DNA of 64,000 nt, from contig CALUVR010000001.1 of NCBI GenBank assembly GCA_944324285.1, positions 62,001-126,000 on the forward strand. The letters run 5' to 3'. The first letter of the stretch is position 1. Each line of letters begins with the position of its first letter. Positions 17,051-24,109 of the stretch are shown one piece after another. Made by a program: the position numbers and the translations under genes. The notes beneath the pieces were generated by a model. The model searched no databases and had not been told where the DNA came from. It worked only from the letters and a program-made list of their open reading frames with translations. The DNA is from Candidatus Gastranaerophilales bacterium. GTDB taxonomy: Bacteria; Cyanobacteriota; Vampirovibrionia; Gastranaerophilales; Gastranaerophilaceae.

Positions 17051-17386
17051 ATGGAACTTTTTAAAAAACTTTCCGAAAAATTAAGCACAAAAAACAGCAA
17101 AAAGGCTGCAACAAATGGCATGATAAAGCCTATTGATGTAAATTTTGATATGTCAAAAAATGAATTTCTTGACGGATTATCAAAACGTGCGGTTAAACTA
17201 TATGAAAAGCAGCACGATATAAAAAAGTTTTCAAAATTAGTGCTTTCTGACCCTGAAAATACTTCCCATAATGACTTGGTGGATGAGCTTTTTAAAAACG
17301 GTACTGTAGACCCGCTTGAAGATGAAAAACTTGAACGACTTGCCGATAACTCAAGATTTCTCCGCGATTTAGGTCTTTTAGATTAA
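17051..17386 (+). CDS. Hypothetical protein (111 aa)
   Basis: Soluble, charged protein starting MELFKKLSEKLSTK. The ATG at 17051 is chosen because GAGGAT sits 7 bases upstream; a TTG 15 bases earlier has no SD. It is mostly helical with many Lys and Asp/Glu and no recognised domain. The sequence SRFLRDLGLLD ends the protein. The gene lies 72 bases ahead of the TMEM43-like gene in the same direction and may share its transcript. Confidence 0.6.
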   Translation: MELFKKLSEKLSTKNSKKAATNGMIKPIDVNFDMSKNEFLDGLSKRAVKLYEKQHDIKKFSKLVLSDPENTSHNDLVDELFKNGTVDPLEDEKLERLADNSRFLRDLGLLD

Positions 17387-17458
17387 ATAAAGGATGTCAT
17401 CTTAAGTCTACATTGTTATAATTTCTCTGGTAAAATTCAAATAATATCTGGAGGTTAA

Positions 17459-18517
17459 ATGGAGACTCAAGAAAATGTTAGAAATGTCTTTTCAGGCATG
17501 TTGATTGGACTTATTCTTTTTGTAGGTTCTTTCTTTTTGTTGTGGTTTAATGAAGCCGGCTATGTAAAAAGTTTGCAAAAAGCTGATTATATACAGAAAA
17601 ATGTAATCAGCATTTCCAAATATAGCCCTGAGTATAACCGGAAACTTGTCCACTATACAGGTAGAGTGAAAACTAATGATACTGTATCAGATGATTTCGT
17701 CAGTGTAAATACTCCGGCATTGAAAAAAACAGTGGAAATGTATCAATGGGACGAAAGATGCAGAAGCTCCAAAAGCGGGTCGCATAGAACAAAATCATGC
17801 AGCTACACTAAAAAATGGTCTGATAAACAAATTAACTCCACCAGTTTTAAAGAAAGAGGACATGACAATCCTACTATGGCATTTAAATCAGATGAATTTT
17901 TTGCAAATAATGTTTCAGTTGACGATTTTCGACTCGACCCTGAATTAATAAAAAAACTTAATCCGGAAATAGCGCTCACTAACTTACCGTCCAAACAGGG
18001 TTATCAAACTTATTCCGGATACTATTACAGCGGTACAGATTTTTCATCTCCTCAAATCGGTGATTACAGGATTTCTTATCAATATATGCCGATAAATTCG
18101 TCTGTTTCAATTATTGCAGCGCAGTATAATAAAATTTTCTATGAATTTTCAAATAATAAATATGATATAGCTTTATTATATAACGGGATACATTCTGCTG
18201 ATGGGATGGTAAATATATTTAAAGAAAATGCAAAAATGCTTCTTTACATACTGAGAATTCTCGGCTTTATACTAATGGCTGCAGGGCTTAAATTGTTAAT
18301 CTCTCCGTTGTCAATAATATTCTCATTTATACCTGTTATTGGAGACATAGCTGAAAACTTTACCGGATTTATTTGCTTTTTAATTGCACTTGCGCTTTCT
18401 CTAATTACAATTGCGGTCGCATGGATTGCTGTAAGACCTCTTATTTCAATTCCTTTGATAATTATCTCGATTTTCGGAATTGTATTTGTATTTACGAGAA
18501 AGCAAGCCGCAAACTAA
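17459..18517 (+). CDS. TMEM43-family membrane protein
   Basis: 352 aa. One N-terminal membrane segment (about 13-32, ending LLWFNEAG) is followed by a 200-residue extracytoplasmic domain and four C-terminal hydrophobic segments (about 258-345). VHYTGRV near residue 62 and LKKTVEMYQWDE near residue 93 match the conserved core of TMEM43/LUMA proteins, a eukaryotic inner nuclear membrane family with scattered bacterial members. The bacterial function is unknown. GGAGG SD and a terminator frame the gene. The Ser/Lys/Arg-rich stretch RCRSSKSGSHRTKSCS after the core is unusual. Confidence 0.75.
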   Translation: METQENVRNVFSGMLIGLILFVGSFFLLWFNEAGYVKSLQKADYIQKNVISISKYSPEYNRKLVHYTGRVKTNDTVSDDFVSVNTPALKKTVEMYQWDERCRSSKSGSHRTKSCSYTKKWSDKQINSTSFKERGHDNPTMAFKSDEFFANNVSVDDFRLDPELIKKLNPEIALTNLPSKQGYQTYSGYYYSGTDFSSPQIGDYRISYQYMPINSSVSIIAAQYNKIFYEFSNNKYDIALLYNGIHSADGMVNIFKENAKMLLYILRILGFILMAAGLKLLISPLSIIFSFIPVIGDIAENFTGFICFLIALALSLITIAVAWIAVRPLISIPLIIISIFGIVFVFTRKQAAN

Positions 18518-18528
18518 CTTTCCATAAA

Positions 18529-18558
18529 TAAAGACCGCTTATAAAAAGCGGTCTTTTT
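18529..18558 (+). terminator. Intrinsic terminator after the TMEM43-like gene
   Basis: AAAGACCGCTT, short loop, AAGCGGTCTTTTT. It is also positioned between convergent genes. Confidence 0.9.
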
Positions 18559-18611
18559 ATATCTTAAACCAAAGTGTCGATGGAACTCGTCGACACTTTA
18601 TTATATAACGG

Positions 18612-19607
18612 TTATTTTAAATTCATAATGACTGCGTCACGGAATTCAGTTGTTTTCATACTTCCGCCTAAGTCCTCAGTGAAGCAACCTTCTTCAAAGA
18701 CTTTATGTAAAGCTTTTTCAATCTTATCAGCATATTTATCTTCTTCAATATATCTTAGCATATCAATTGCAGAAAGAAGCATAGCCGTCGGATTAGCCTT
18801 ATTTTTACCCTTTAAATCTGGAGCCGAACCGTGAACCGGTTCAAAAACCGCACCGTAATTACCGATATTCGCACCCTGTGCAACGCCTAACCCTCCTATT
18901 AAACCTGCCGTCAGGTCTGAAACAATATCGCCGTAGAGGTTTGGCATAACGAGAACATCAAAAACAGTAGGATCTTGAACTAGCTGTAAGCATAAATTAT
19001 CAACGAGGATTTCTCTTGTCTTAATTTTAGGATACTCTTCTGCAACTGTGCGGAAACATTCAAGAAATAAGCCGTCAGAAAGTTTGCAGATATTGGCTTT
19101 TGTCGCACAGCAAACTTCTTTTCGTTTATGTTTAGCCGCATATTCAAACGCGTATCTGCAAATTCTTTCAGAAGCCTTGCGGGAAATTATTTTTATGCTT
19201 TCAGCAGTATTCTCATCTATTTTATGTTCAATACCTGCATATAAATCTTCAGTATTTTCGCGGATTACAACCAAATCAACATTTTCATAGCGTGTTTTTA
19301 TGTTCGGAAGATTTTTACACGGGCGGACATTGGCGTACAAATCAAGCGCCTGTCTTAGTTGCACATTTACCGAGCGGAACCCAGTTCCGATAGGTGTCGT
19401 AACCGGTGCTTTGAGTGCTACTTTATTAATTTTTATGGATTCTAATACTCTTGCAGGCAGGGGCGTTCCTTCTTCTTCAATAACCTCTTTGCCCGCTGTT
19501 TGAATGTCCCATTTTATCTCTAACCCGCTTGCTTCAATTATTCTTATAACCGCATCAGATATCTCCGGTCCAATGCCGTCACCCTTGATTAATGTTACCG
19601 TTTTCAT
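18612..19607 (-). CDS. icd: NAD-type isocitrate dehydrogenase
   Basis: 331 aa member of the isocitrate/isopropylmalate dehydrogenase superfamily. Start MKTVTLIKGDGIGPE. RSVNVQLRQALDLYANVRPC contains the Ser/Asn pair and arginines that bind isocitrate rather than isopropylmalate. VIRENTEDLYAGIEH, MPNLYGDIVSDL (metal aspartates) and EPVHGSAPDLKGKNKANP follow. Asp after SAP indicates NAD rather than NADP preference, by analogy with mitochondrial-type and short bacterial enzymes. It would make 2-oxoglutarate. The start overlaps the end of the upstream 86-aa gene by 29 bases, so the two are cotranscribed. Confidence 0.85.
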   Translation of the reverse strand: MKTVTLIKGDGIGPEISDAVIRIIEASGLEIKWDIQTAGKEVIEEEGTPLPARVLESIKINKVALKAPVTTPIGTGFRSVNVQLRQALDLYANVRPCKNLPNIKTRYENVDLVVIRENTEDLYAGIEHKIDENTAESIKIISRKASERICRYAFEYAAKHKRKEVCCATKANICKLSDGLFLECFRTVAEEYPKIKTREILVDNLCLQLVQDPTVFDVLVMPNLYGDIVSDLTAGLIGGLGVAQGANIGNYGAVFEPVHGSAPDLKGKNKANPTAMLLSAIDMLRYIEEDKYADKIEKALHKVFEEGCFTEDLGGSMKTTEFRDAVIMNLK

Positions 19608-19839
19608 CTTTCTTCTTACCTTTCACAATATAAAGATTTCTCTTAAATTCCTTATAAAACCCGCAGCGAGTGACAAGCAGATTTTCCTCCAGAAATACGT
19701 CCCCCTGAATTAGTGCCCCCAGAAGTGGACAATCAAGCTCCTTTATATAATTTTCACAGGAATTACATAAATCATCGTTTTCTATAAAAATCCGCGAATC
19801 CTCACAATACATAAAAGAATTATACTCTTTTTCTCGCAT
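19579..19839 (-). CDS. Small Cys-containing protein overlapping the isocitrate dehydrogenase gene
   Basis: Up to 86 aa with five Cys arranged as C, CxxC, C and C (MYCED, DLCNSCENY, ELDCPLL, VTRCGFY), a plausible metal- or cluster-binding set. The C-terminal KGKKKDENGNINQG reads in another frame over the start of the next gene. The start is uncertain: the ATG at 19839 has no SD, and MYCED at 19812 is an alternative. A TATAAT-like sequence between the two starts would favour the shorter form. Function unknown. Confidence 0.5.
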   Translation of the reverse strand: MREKEYNSFMYCEDSRIFIENDDLCNSCENYIKELDCPLLGALIQGDVFLEENLLVTRCGFYKEFKRNLYIVKGKKKDENGNINQG

Positions 19840-19923
19840 TAGCGCAACAGTTTTTGAGAAAGAGGGGTGTCAGTTTGTATTACTGCCCTTTTTTAAAGAT
19901 TTGTAACATAACTTAAAAGATGC

Positions 19924-19956
19924 GCAATTTTGATAAGAAAAATATCTTTATATAAG
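19924..19956 (+). promoter_or_regulatory. Shared promoter-like element (GCAATTTT-N14-CTTTATATAAG)
   Basis: GCAATTTT at 19924-19931, 14 bases, then CTTTATATAAG. Same layout as 3684-3648 (-), 20951-20987 (+) and 50008-49970 (-). It lies about 30 bases ahead of the first glycine-zipper protein. Confidence 0.5.
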
Positions 19957-19984
19957 TAAGGTAGTTAGAAAATATTAGTAGGTA

Positions 19985-20842
19985 ATGGTTATGGGAATTG
20001 GTGCAATAGGTACAAAAGCCTGGAATTATCTTCAACGTGGTGTAAAAGTAGCTCCTGATTTTGTTTTTGGAACCGGAGGCGATATTTTTACAGCAAAATT
20101 AACTAATTCATTTTACGGAACATTAAATGCACAAGGGAAAAGAACAGGCGGACAGCATTTTAAAAATTTCTGGACTCAATTAAAAGATGCAACAAAAGCT
20201 GCTGAAGCGCACAATACAGCTCAAATAAAGGCAAACGGCGGGTTTTTCAAAAATATGTATCAACAGCTTAGAAGTCTGCCAAGCAGTATGTCAACAGGCT
20301 GGCAGCTGGGTGCCGCAAATGCGGCTAAAGCAGGTAAAATAAAATGGTGGGGAGGCTTAAAAGGGTCGCTTGCAGGAATCGGCAAAAGATTACCGCTAAT
20401 CGGCGGATTATTGGCGGTTGCTGTTGAAATTCCAAATATATGGAGTGCAACAAAAGATAAAGGTCTTGTCGGCGGTATTACGGAAACTGCAAAAACAGCA
20501 ACAAGAGTCACTGCAGGTATGGTTGGCGGTTCAATCGGGGCTGCTTTATTATCTCCTATTCCGGTTGTAGGACCAATTGTTGGAGGTCTTGTCGGTTATA
20601 TGGCAGGTGATTGGCTTGCAAGTCTTGTGACCGGAAAGAGCCATACAGAAAAGAAAATGGCAGCACAGTCGCAAACTCAGGCACAAACACAAAGCCAGCG
20701 TAAATTTGATACCGGAACGACAAATCCTTTCGGACAAATGTCAATGACTCCGCAGGAACTTGCGGCACTACAAATGCAATTATATGGCGGCGGCAGATAT
20801 AATGATGACTTTATGGCAAGACAGGCAGGAATTTATTATTAG
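19985..20842 (+). CDS. Glycine-zipper protein A, lineage-specific (285 aa)
   Basis: Ala/Gly-rich protein without signal peptide. The N-terminal 130 residues are basic and helical. Residues about 135-215 carry two hydrophobic hairpins with repeated small residues: PLIGGLLAVAVEIP, then MVGGSIGAALL-SPIPVVGP-IVGGLVGYMAG. This glycine-zipper pattern inserts into or associates with membranes. It then becomes Gln/Thr-rich (QSQTQAQTQSQ) and ends with a Gly/Tyr tail. The next gene product shares the PIPxVGxxVGxxVGxxxGxWLA core. ATG at 19985 or 19991 is possible; TAGG is 8 bases before the latter. Function unknown; effector, toxin-like or envelope roles are all conceivable. Confidence 0.7.
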   Translation: MVMGIGAIGTKAWNYLQRGVKVAPDFVFGTGGDIFTAKLTNSFYGTLNAQGKRTGGQHFKNFWTQLKDATKAAEAHNTAQIKANGGFFKNMYQQLRSLPSSMSTGWQLGAANAAKAGKIKWWGGLKGSLAGIGKRLPLIGGLLAVAVEIPNIWSATKDKGLVGGITETAKTATRVTAGMVGGSIGAALLSPIPVVGPIVGGLVGYMAGDWLASLVTGKSHTEKKMAAQSQTQAQTQSQRKFDTGTTNPFGQMSMTPQELAALQMQLYGGGRYNDDFMARQAGIYY

Positions 20843-20891
20843 GGTTCAGGGTAGCAGGTAGTAAGAAAATTTCCCGACCCGATAACCCGAC

Positions 20892-20925
20892 AGGAAGGGC
20901 GTTAAGAAATTAGCGTCCTTTTTTG
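20892..20925 (+). terminator. Intrinsic terminator between the glycine-zipper genes
   Basis: AGGAAGGGCGTTA, loop, TTAGCGTCCTTTTTT hairpin with T run. Confidence 0.8.
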
Positions 20926-20950
20926 TTGCAAGATTTTTTAGATGTTACGG

Positions 20951-20987
20951 GCAATTTTATTTTGAAAAAATACTTTATATATATAAG
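20951..20987 (+). promoter_or_regulatory. Shared promoter-like element (GCAATTTT-N14-CTTTATATATATAAG)
   Basis: GCAATTTT at 20951-20958, 14 bases, CTTTATATATATAAG at 20973-20987. It follows the terminator of the preceding gene, so the downstream gene is transcribed independently. This is the best copy of the element in the window. Confidence 0.55.
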
Positions 20988-21011
20988 GAGAAAAAGTTTT
21001 CGCGGGGAAAT

Positions 21012-22175
21012 ATGACGAAAATTGGTTATACAAGTAATGATTTGCTTAATCTTGCAAAATATGCAACAGGCGCAGGTGTAAACCATTATGACCTTAATTT
21101 AGGTACAGGGGTTGCAGGATATGTCATATTTGACGGTGCCGTTAAGGGCAGCAAATGGCTTATGGATAACAAAACTAATTTTAAGGAACAAGGTTTTCTT
21201 AAAACTTTAAAAAATTCTGTAAAGGCTGCGGATGACTTGCAACAAAGTTTAAAAGGTGGGAATCTTTTGCAGACAGCTAAGAATTTTTCCAAAAATAATA
21301 CTCTGCGGGAGCTTGCACAAAAATATCAAGCTTTTAAAAAGCTTCCGGCTTCGGAAGCTGCAAAACTTACCGGAACTGCAAGACTAAAATATCTGCAAAA
21401 TATAGCAAAGTCCGATTTTTATAAAGATGTTAGAAAACTAATCAGAGAAGCAGGAAAATTAAGCGGGGATGCTTATAAAGTCAAACTGAAAGAAATTTAT
21501 GAGGCTATTGCAAAAGCTGATTTAAATATACATGCAGCAAAAGTTTCCGGAGAGCTTGCTCCGTTAGGCAAAACAGGTAAGCTTTGGAATTCTGTGAAAA
21601 AAGCTACAGGATTAACAAAACTTTCCAAAGGTGCTAAAGAACTTGCGGTAAAATCAAGTACATTCAGAACTGTTTCAAAGGCAGTTAAAGGAAATGCTCT
21701 TTTTGCAGGAATTTCACTTCTTGCTGAAGCCCCTGAAATATGTACAACTTACAGCCAGTTAGGGTCAAAAGCCGGCACAAAACAGCTTGCCCGCTCGGTT
21801 GTAAATGTAGCGGCAGAAACAGCAGGATTTGCAATAGGTATGAAAGCTGGAGCCGCGGCTGGTGCTGCTATTGGAACATGTATTCCTATACCGGGTGTCG
21901 GAACCGCAGTCGGGGCTGTTGTGGGTGCGGCTGTCGGGCTTCTCGGAAGCTGGCTCGCAGGAAAAGCTTCTCGTGCTGTCGTTGGTGAATCAGAATTGCA
22001 AAATCATAATGATTATAATGCCAAAGTTATAGCTTTAAAAGCTAAATTCGATAAAAATTTCGAAAAAGAATTACTTGCAGCAACTGAACAAAAGCTTTCG
22101 CAAGATAATATGGGACAGCAAAATGCAGAAGTTATATCCTCATACAAAAGAGTTGCCCAGGCTCAAACAGCATAA
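21012..22175 (+). CDS. Glycine-zipper protein B, lineage-specific (387 aa)
   Basis: A larger relative of the upstream protein. A short N-terminal hydrophobic patch (GVAGYVIFDGAV) is followed by about 170 Lys-rich helical residues. Residues about 240-325 contain GTKQLARSVVNVAAETAG and a zipper of small residues (GMKAGAAAGAAIGTCIPIPG-VGTAVGAVVGAAVGLLGSWLAG). The ending AGKASRAVVGES parallels LASLVTGKS in protein A. No signal peptide or enzymatic motif. Strong terminator downstream and own promoter-like element upstream. The two genes look like a tandem duplication that diverged outside the zipper. Confidence 0.7.
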   Translation: MTKIGYTSNDLLNLAKYATGAGVNHYDLNLGTGVAGYVIFDGAVKGSKWLMDNKTNFKEQGFLKTLKNSVKAADDLQQSLKGGNLLQTAKNFSKNNTLRELAQKYQAFKKLPASEAAKLTGTARLKYLQNIAKSDFYKDVRKLIREAGKLSGDAYKVKLKEIYEAIAKADLNIHAAKVSGELAPLGKTGKLWNSVKKATGLTKLSKGAKELAVKSSTFRTVSKAVKGNALFAGISLLAEAPEICTTYSQLGSKAGTKQLARSVVNVAAETAGFAIGMKAGAAAGAAIGTCIPIPGVGTAVGAVVGAAVGLLGSWLAGKASRAVVGESELQNHNDYNAKVIALKAKFDKNFEKELLAATEQKLSQDNMGQQNAEVISSYKRVAQAQTA

Positions 22176-22211
22176 AAAAAAGAACCTTTTTAATAAGGTT
22201 CTTTTTTTTTA
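22173..22211. terminator. Bidirectional terminator between 21012-22175 (+) and 22213-22374 (-)
   Basis: AAAAAAAAGAACCTTTTT-AATA-AGGTTCTTTTTTTTT has A and T runs on both sides, so it can serve both convergent genes. Confidence 0.85.
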
Positions 22212-22212
22212 A

Positions 22213-22374
22213 TTAATGCTTCGTCAATTCTTTGTCATTCAGAGAAATCGTTTCTAATACATTATTAAAGAATTTTTCCAGTGCCATTCCGATTTCTGTG
22301 AATTCTTCGCGGTATTCCTGAGCCGCTTCTGCTCTTGCTTCTAAAAATGCTTCCTTGAACAAATCTTCACTCAT
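22213..22374 (-). CDS. Small acidic helical protein (53 aa)
   Basis: Short open frame reading MSEDLFKEAFLEARAE and ending LNDKELTKH. GGGAG lies 7 bases before the ATG and a shared terminator directly follows the stop. The whole chain looks like one or two amphipathic helices. Codon use matches neighbours. The function is unknown; a small regulator or chaperone-like partner is possible but unsupported. Confidence 0.65.
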   Translation of the reverse strand: MSEDLFKEAFLEARAEAAQEYREEFTEIGMALEKFFNNVLETISLNDKELTKH

Positions 22375-22533
22375 ATATAACTCCCGATTAACTATTACTT
22401 ATTTATTATCGGAATATTTCAGATATTCTTTAGTAAATAAAAATATTTGTTACAAAGATTTATAATTATTAGAAAATAATTTACCTTTAAAGTACAATGT
22501 TAGAATAGTTCATTAGGGGAATAAGAAAAAAGT

Positions 22534-23370
22534 ATGACCACAAGTTTTCATTTGACAAGCTATGATTATTATTCAAGCCGCAGTGATATGGAGATTATTT
22601 CAAATATCGTAGAATCGCTGAAAAGAGTGCTTGAAGAAGATAAAAAGGAAACTCAGCCGCTATTTCTTAAAACGTCTGATAATTTGATTTTAAATATTGC
22701 AAGGAAAGTTGTTCAGGAAAAGAAAAAAACTTTTCTTATAGGGATTACCGGAGAGAGCGCATCTGGCAAAACTGTTTTTGTTGATAATACTATAAAAGCC
22801 TGCGTAAAAGATAAAAAAGAAGGTATTTATACTGTTGTCCGCTGTGATGATTACTATAAAGACACTTCAAAAGAATTGCAGGAAGCTGGAAGCTATGAAG
22901 AACTATTTAAAACCGGATTCAGCTTTGACACTCCAGACGCGATTAACCTTGATTTAATGAAAGAGCATCTTATGGGTTTAAAAAAAGGTGAAACCGTTGT
23001 TTCTCCTAATTATAATTTTGTAACCTGTGTATCAGACCCGAACGGAGAAGTTAAAAAACCTGCAAAGGTTGTTTTGACTGAAGGATTATATGTCTTAAAT
23101 GAAGGCATCAGAGATATCATGGATGTTAAAGTTTATGTCTATACGCCTCTTGAAGTTATCAAAGACCGCTGGTACAGACGTGCGGCATTAAGAGGAAAAA
23201 CCGGGGCTGCTGCTGATTTGCAGTTTAAAGATGTTAATAGAACTGCACAGCAATATATAAGACCTGCCTATCAGATAGCCGATGCTGTTATTAATGGGAT
23301 GGTTTCTCAAGAATATATTCAGTATATTACGGATAGAATTTTTAAGACATTACAGGACATAGAATATTAA
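22534..23370 (+). CDS. udk: Uridine kinase/phosphoribulokinase-family P-loop kinase
   Basis: 278 aa. A 65-residue N-terminal extension precedes the kinase domain, whose P-loop is GESASGKT at 73-80. RCDDYYKD near 110 is the substrate-side Asp motif, SFDTPDAINLD matches the 'FDHP' block of uridine kinases, and RWYRRAALRGKT is the lid arginine segment. The most likely activity is uridine/cytidine phosphorylation in pyrimidine salvage. The N-terminal extension is longer than in the usual 210-aa Udk, so another nucleoside or a regulatory segment is possible. Its stop overlaps the next gene (TAATG). Confidence 0.75.
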   Translation: MTTSFHLTSYDYYSSRSDMEIISNIVESLKRVLEEDKKETQPLFLKTSDNLILNIARKVVQEKKKTFLIGITGESASGKTVFVDNTIKACVKDKKEGIYTVVRCDDYYKDTSKELQEAGSYEELFKTGFSFDTPDAINLDLMKEHLMGLKKGETVVSPNYNFVTCVSDPNGEVKKPAKVVLTEGLYVLNEGIRDIMDVKVYVYTPLEVIKDRWYRRAALRGKTGAAADLQFKDVNRTAQQYIRPAYQIADAVINGMVSQEYIQYITDRIFKTLQDIEY

Positions 23371-23633
23371 TGGATTACAAAAAAGCGGTAAAAGCTAAAA
23401 ACGCATGTATTTCAACTTTTTTAATACTTACACTGTGGGCTATGGGGCATTTAAAAGCTTCAAAAGAGTCTATTGTAAAAAATCCTGAAACTGTAGGGTT
23501 GGCATTTTTGATTGCATACGGGCTTCCGATTTGTATACTGCTGATGTTGTCAATTTTTTATGCAGTTAAGGCTAAACAAAGCGAATATGACGACTTGGAT
23601 GATGACAATCCTGAAAAATCGGACGAAAAATAA
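23370..23633 (+). CDS. Small two-helix membrane protein (87 aa)
   Basis: Two hydrophobic segments (about 14-28 and 44-66) and an acidic tail (YDDLDDDNPEKSDEK), suggesting both termini are cytoplasmic. It is translationally coupled to the uridine kinase by a one-base stop/start overlap. A terminator immediately follows. No family is recognised. Confidence 0.6.
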   Translation: MDYKKAVKAKNACISTFLILTLWAMGHLKASKESIVKNPETVGLAFLIAYGLPICILLMLSIFYAVKAKQSEYDDLDDDNPEKSDEK

Positions 23634-23657
23634 AAGCCGGTTTTTTACCGGCTTTTG
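23632..23657. terminator. Bidirectional terminator
   Basis: AAAAGCCGG, loop, CCGGCTTTT between the convergent 87-aa membrane protein and Cys-rich secreted protein genes. Confidence 0.85.
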
Positions 23658-23661
23658 CAAA

Positions 23662-23949
23662 TTAGTAGTGATTTCTCATGCAAGGGCACTGTTCTTCGAC
23701 AAATGCCTTCCGACAGACAGGGCATGCCGGAACAACTTCCACTTTTGCGCACTTGTTACATTTTTCTATTTTTTTACAAGGGTTGCAGTTTTTAAATCCT
23801 GTAAAAGGATTTAAACTGAATGTCGAATAATTAGGTCCTATGCCGATATATGGCAGCGGGTTAAGACTTTGAATATTCCATGCAAAAGCTCCTTGCGCAG
23901 GAAGCAATAATAGACCGAATACACCAAAATACATTAAAAACTTTTTCAT
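23662..23949 (-). CDS. Small secreted Cys-rich protein (95 aa)
   Basis: A signal peptide is evident: MKKF, a hydrophobic core (LMYFGVFGLLLLP) and a cleavage site after GAFA. The mature part of about 71 residues has nine Cys, mostly as pairs: NCNPC, KCNKC, ACPVC and QCPCM. Such CxxC pairs could bind metal or form disulfides in the periplasm or outside the cell. Single gene with AAGGAG SD. No family is recognised. Confidence 0.7.
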   Translation of the reverse strand: MKKFLMYFGVFGLLLLPAQGAFAWNIQSLNPLPYIGIGPNYSTFSLNPFTGFKNCNPCKKIEKCNKCAKVEVVPACPVCRKAFVEEQCPCMRNHY

Positions 23950-24052
23950 ACATATCTCCTTATTGGTTACATTATCATTCTAACCTTCACCGGACTTATT
24001 ACTATAACCATGAGGGTGATATGGTATATAAATATTTACTAAGCCAAAAGTA

Positions 24053-24086
24053 TAAAAAAGGAGAGGCTGAAATTTTCAACCTCTCA
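24053..24086 (-). terminator. Intrinsic terminator of the SLH protein gene
   Basis: On the minus strand GAGAGGTTGAAAATTTTCAGCC continues as TCTCCTTTTTT: a long hairpin with T run about 25 bases past the stop. Confidence 0.85.
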
Positions 24087-24109
24087 CTTTTCAAGTTTAT
24101 TTAATCCTA

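Noticed and set aside
18574-18834. 86-aa frame opposite the isocitrate dehydrogenase 3' end
   Set aside because: Shadow of the conserved gene on the other strand; no SD.
23880-24104. 74-aa plus-strand frame opposite the Cys-rich protein
   Set aside because: Antisense overlap with a gene that has signal peptide and SD; this frame has neither and runs into the SLH terminator.
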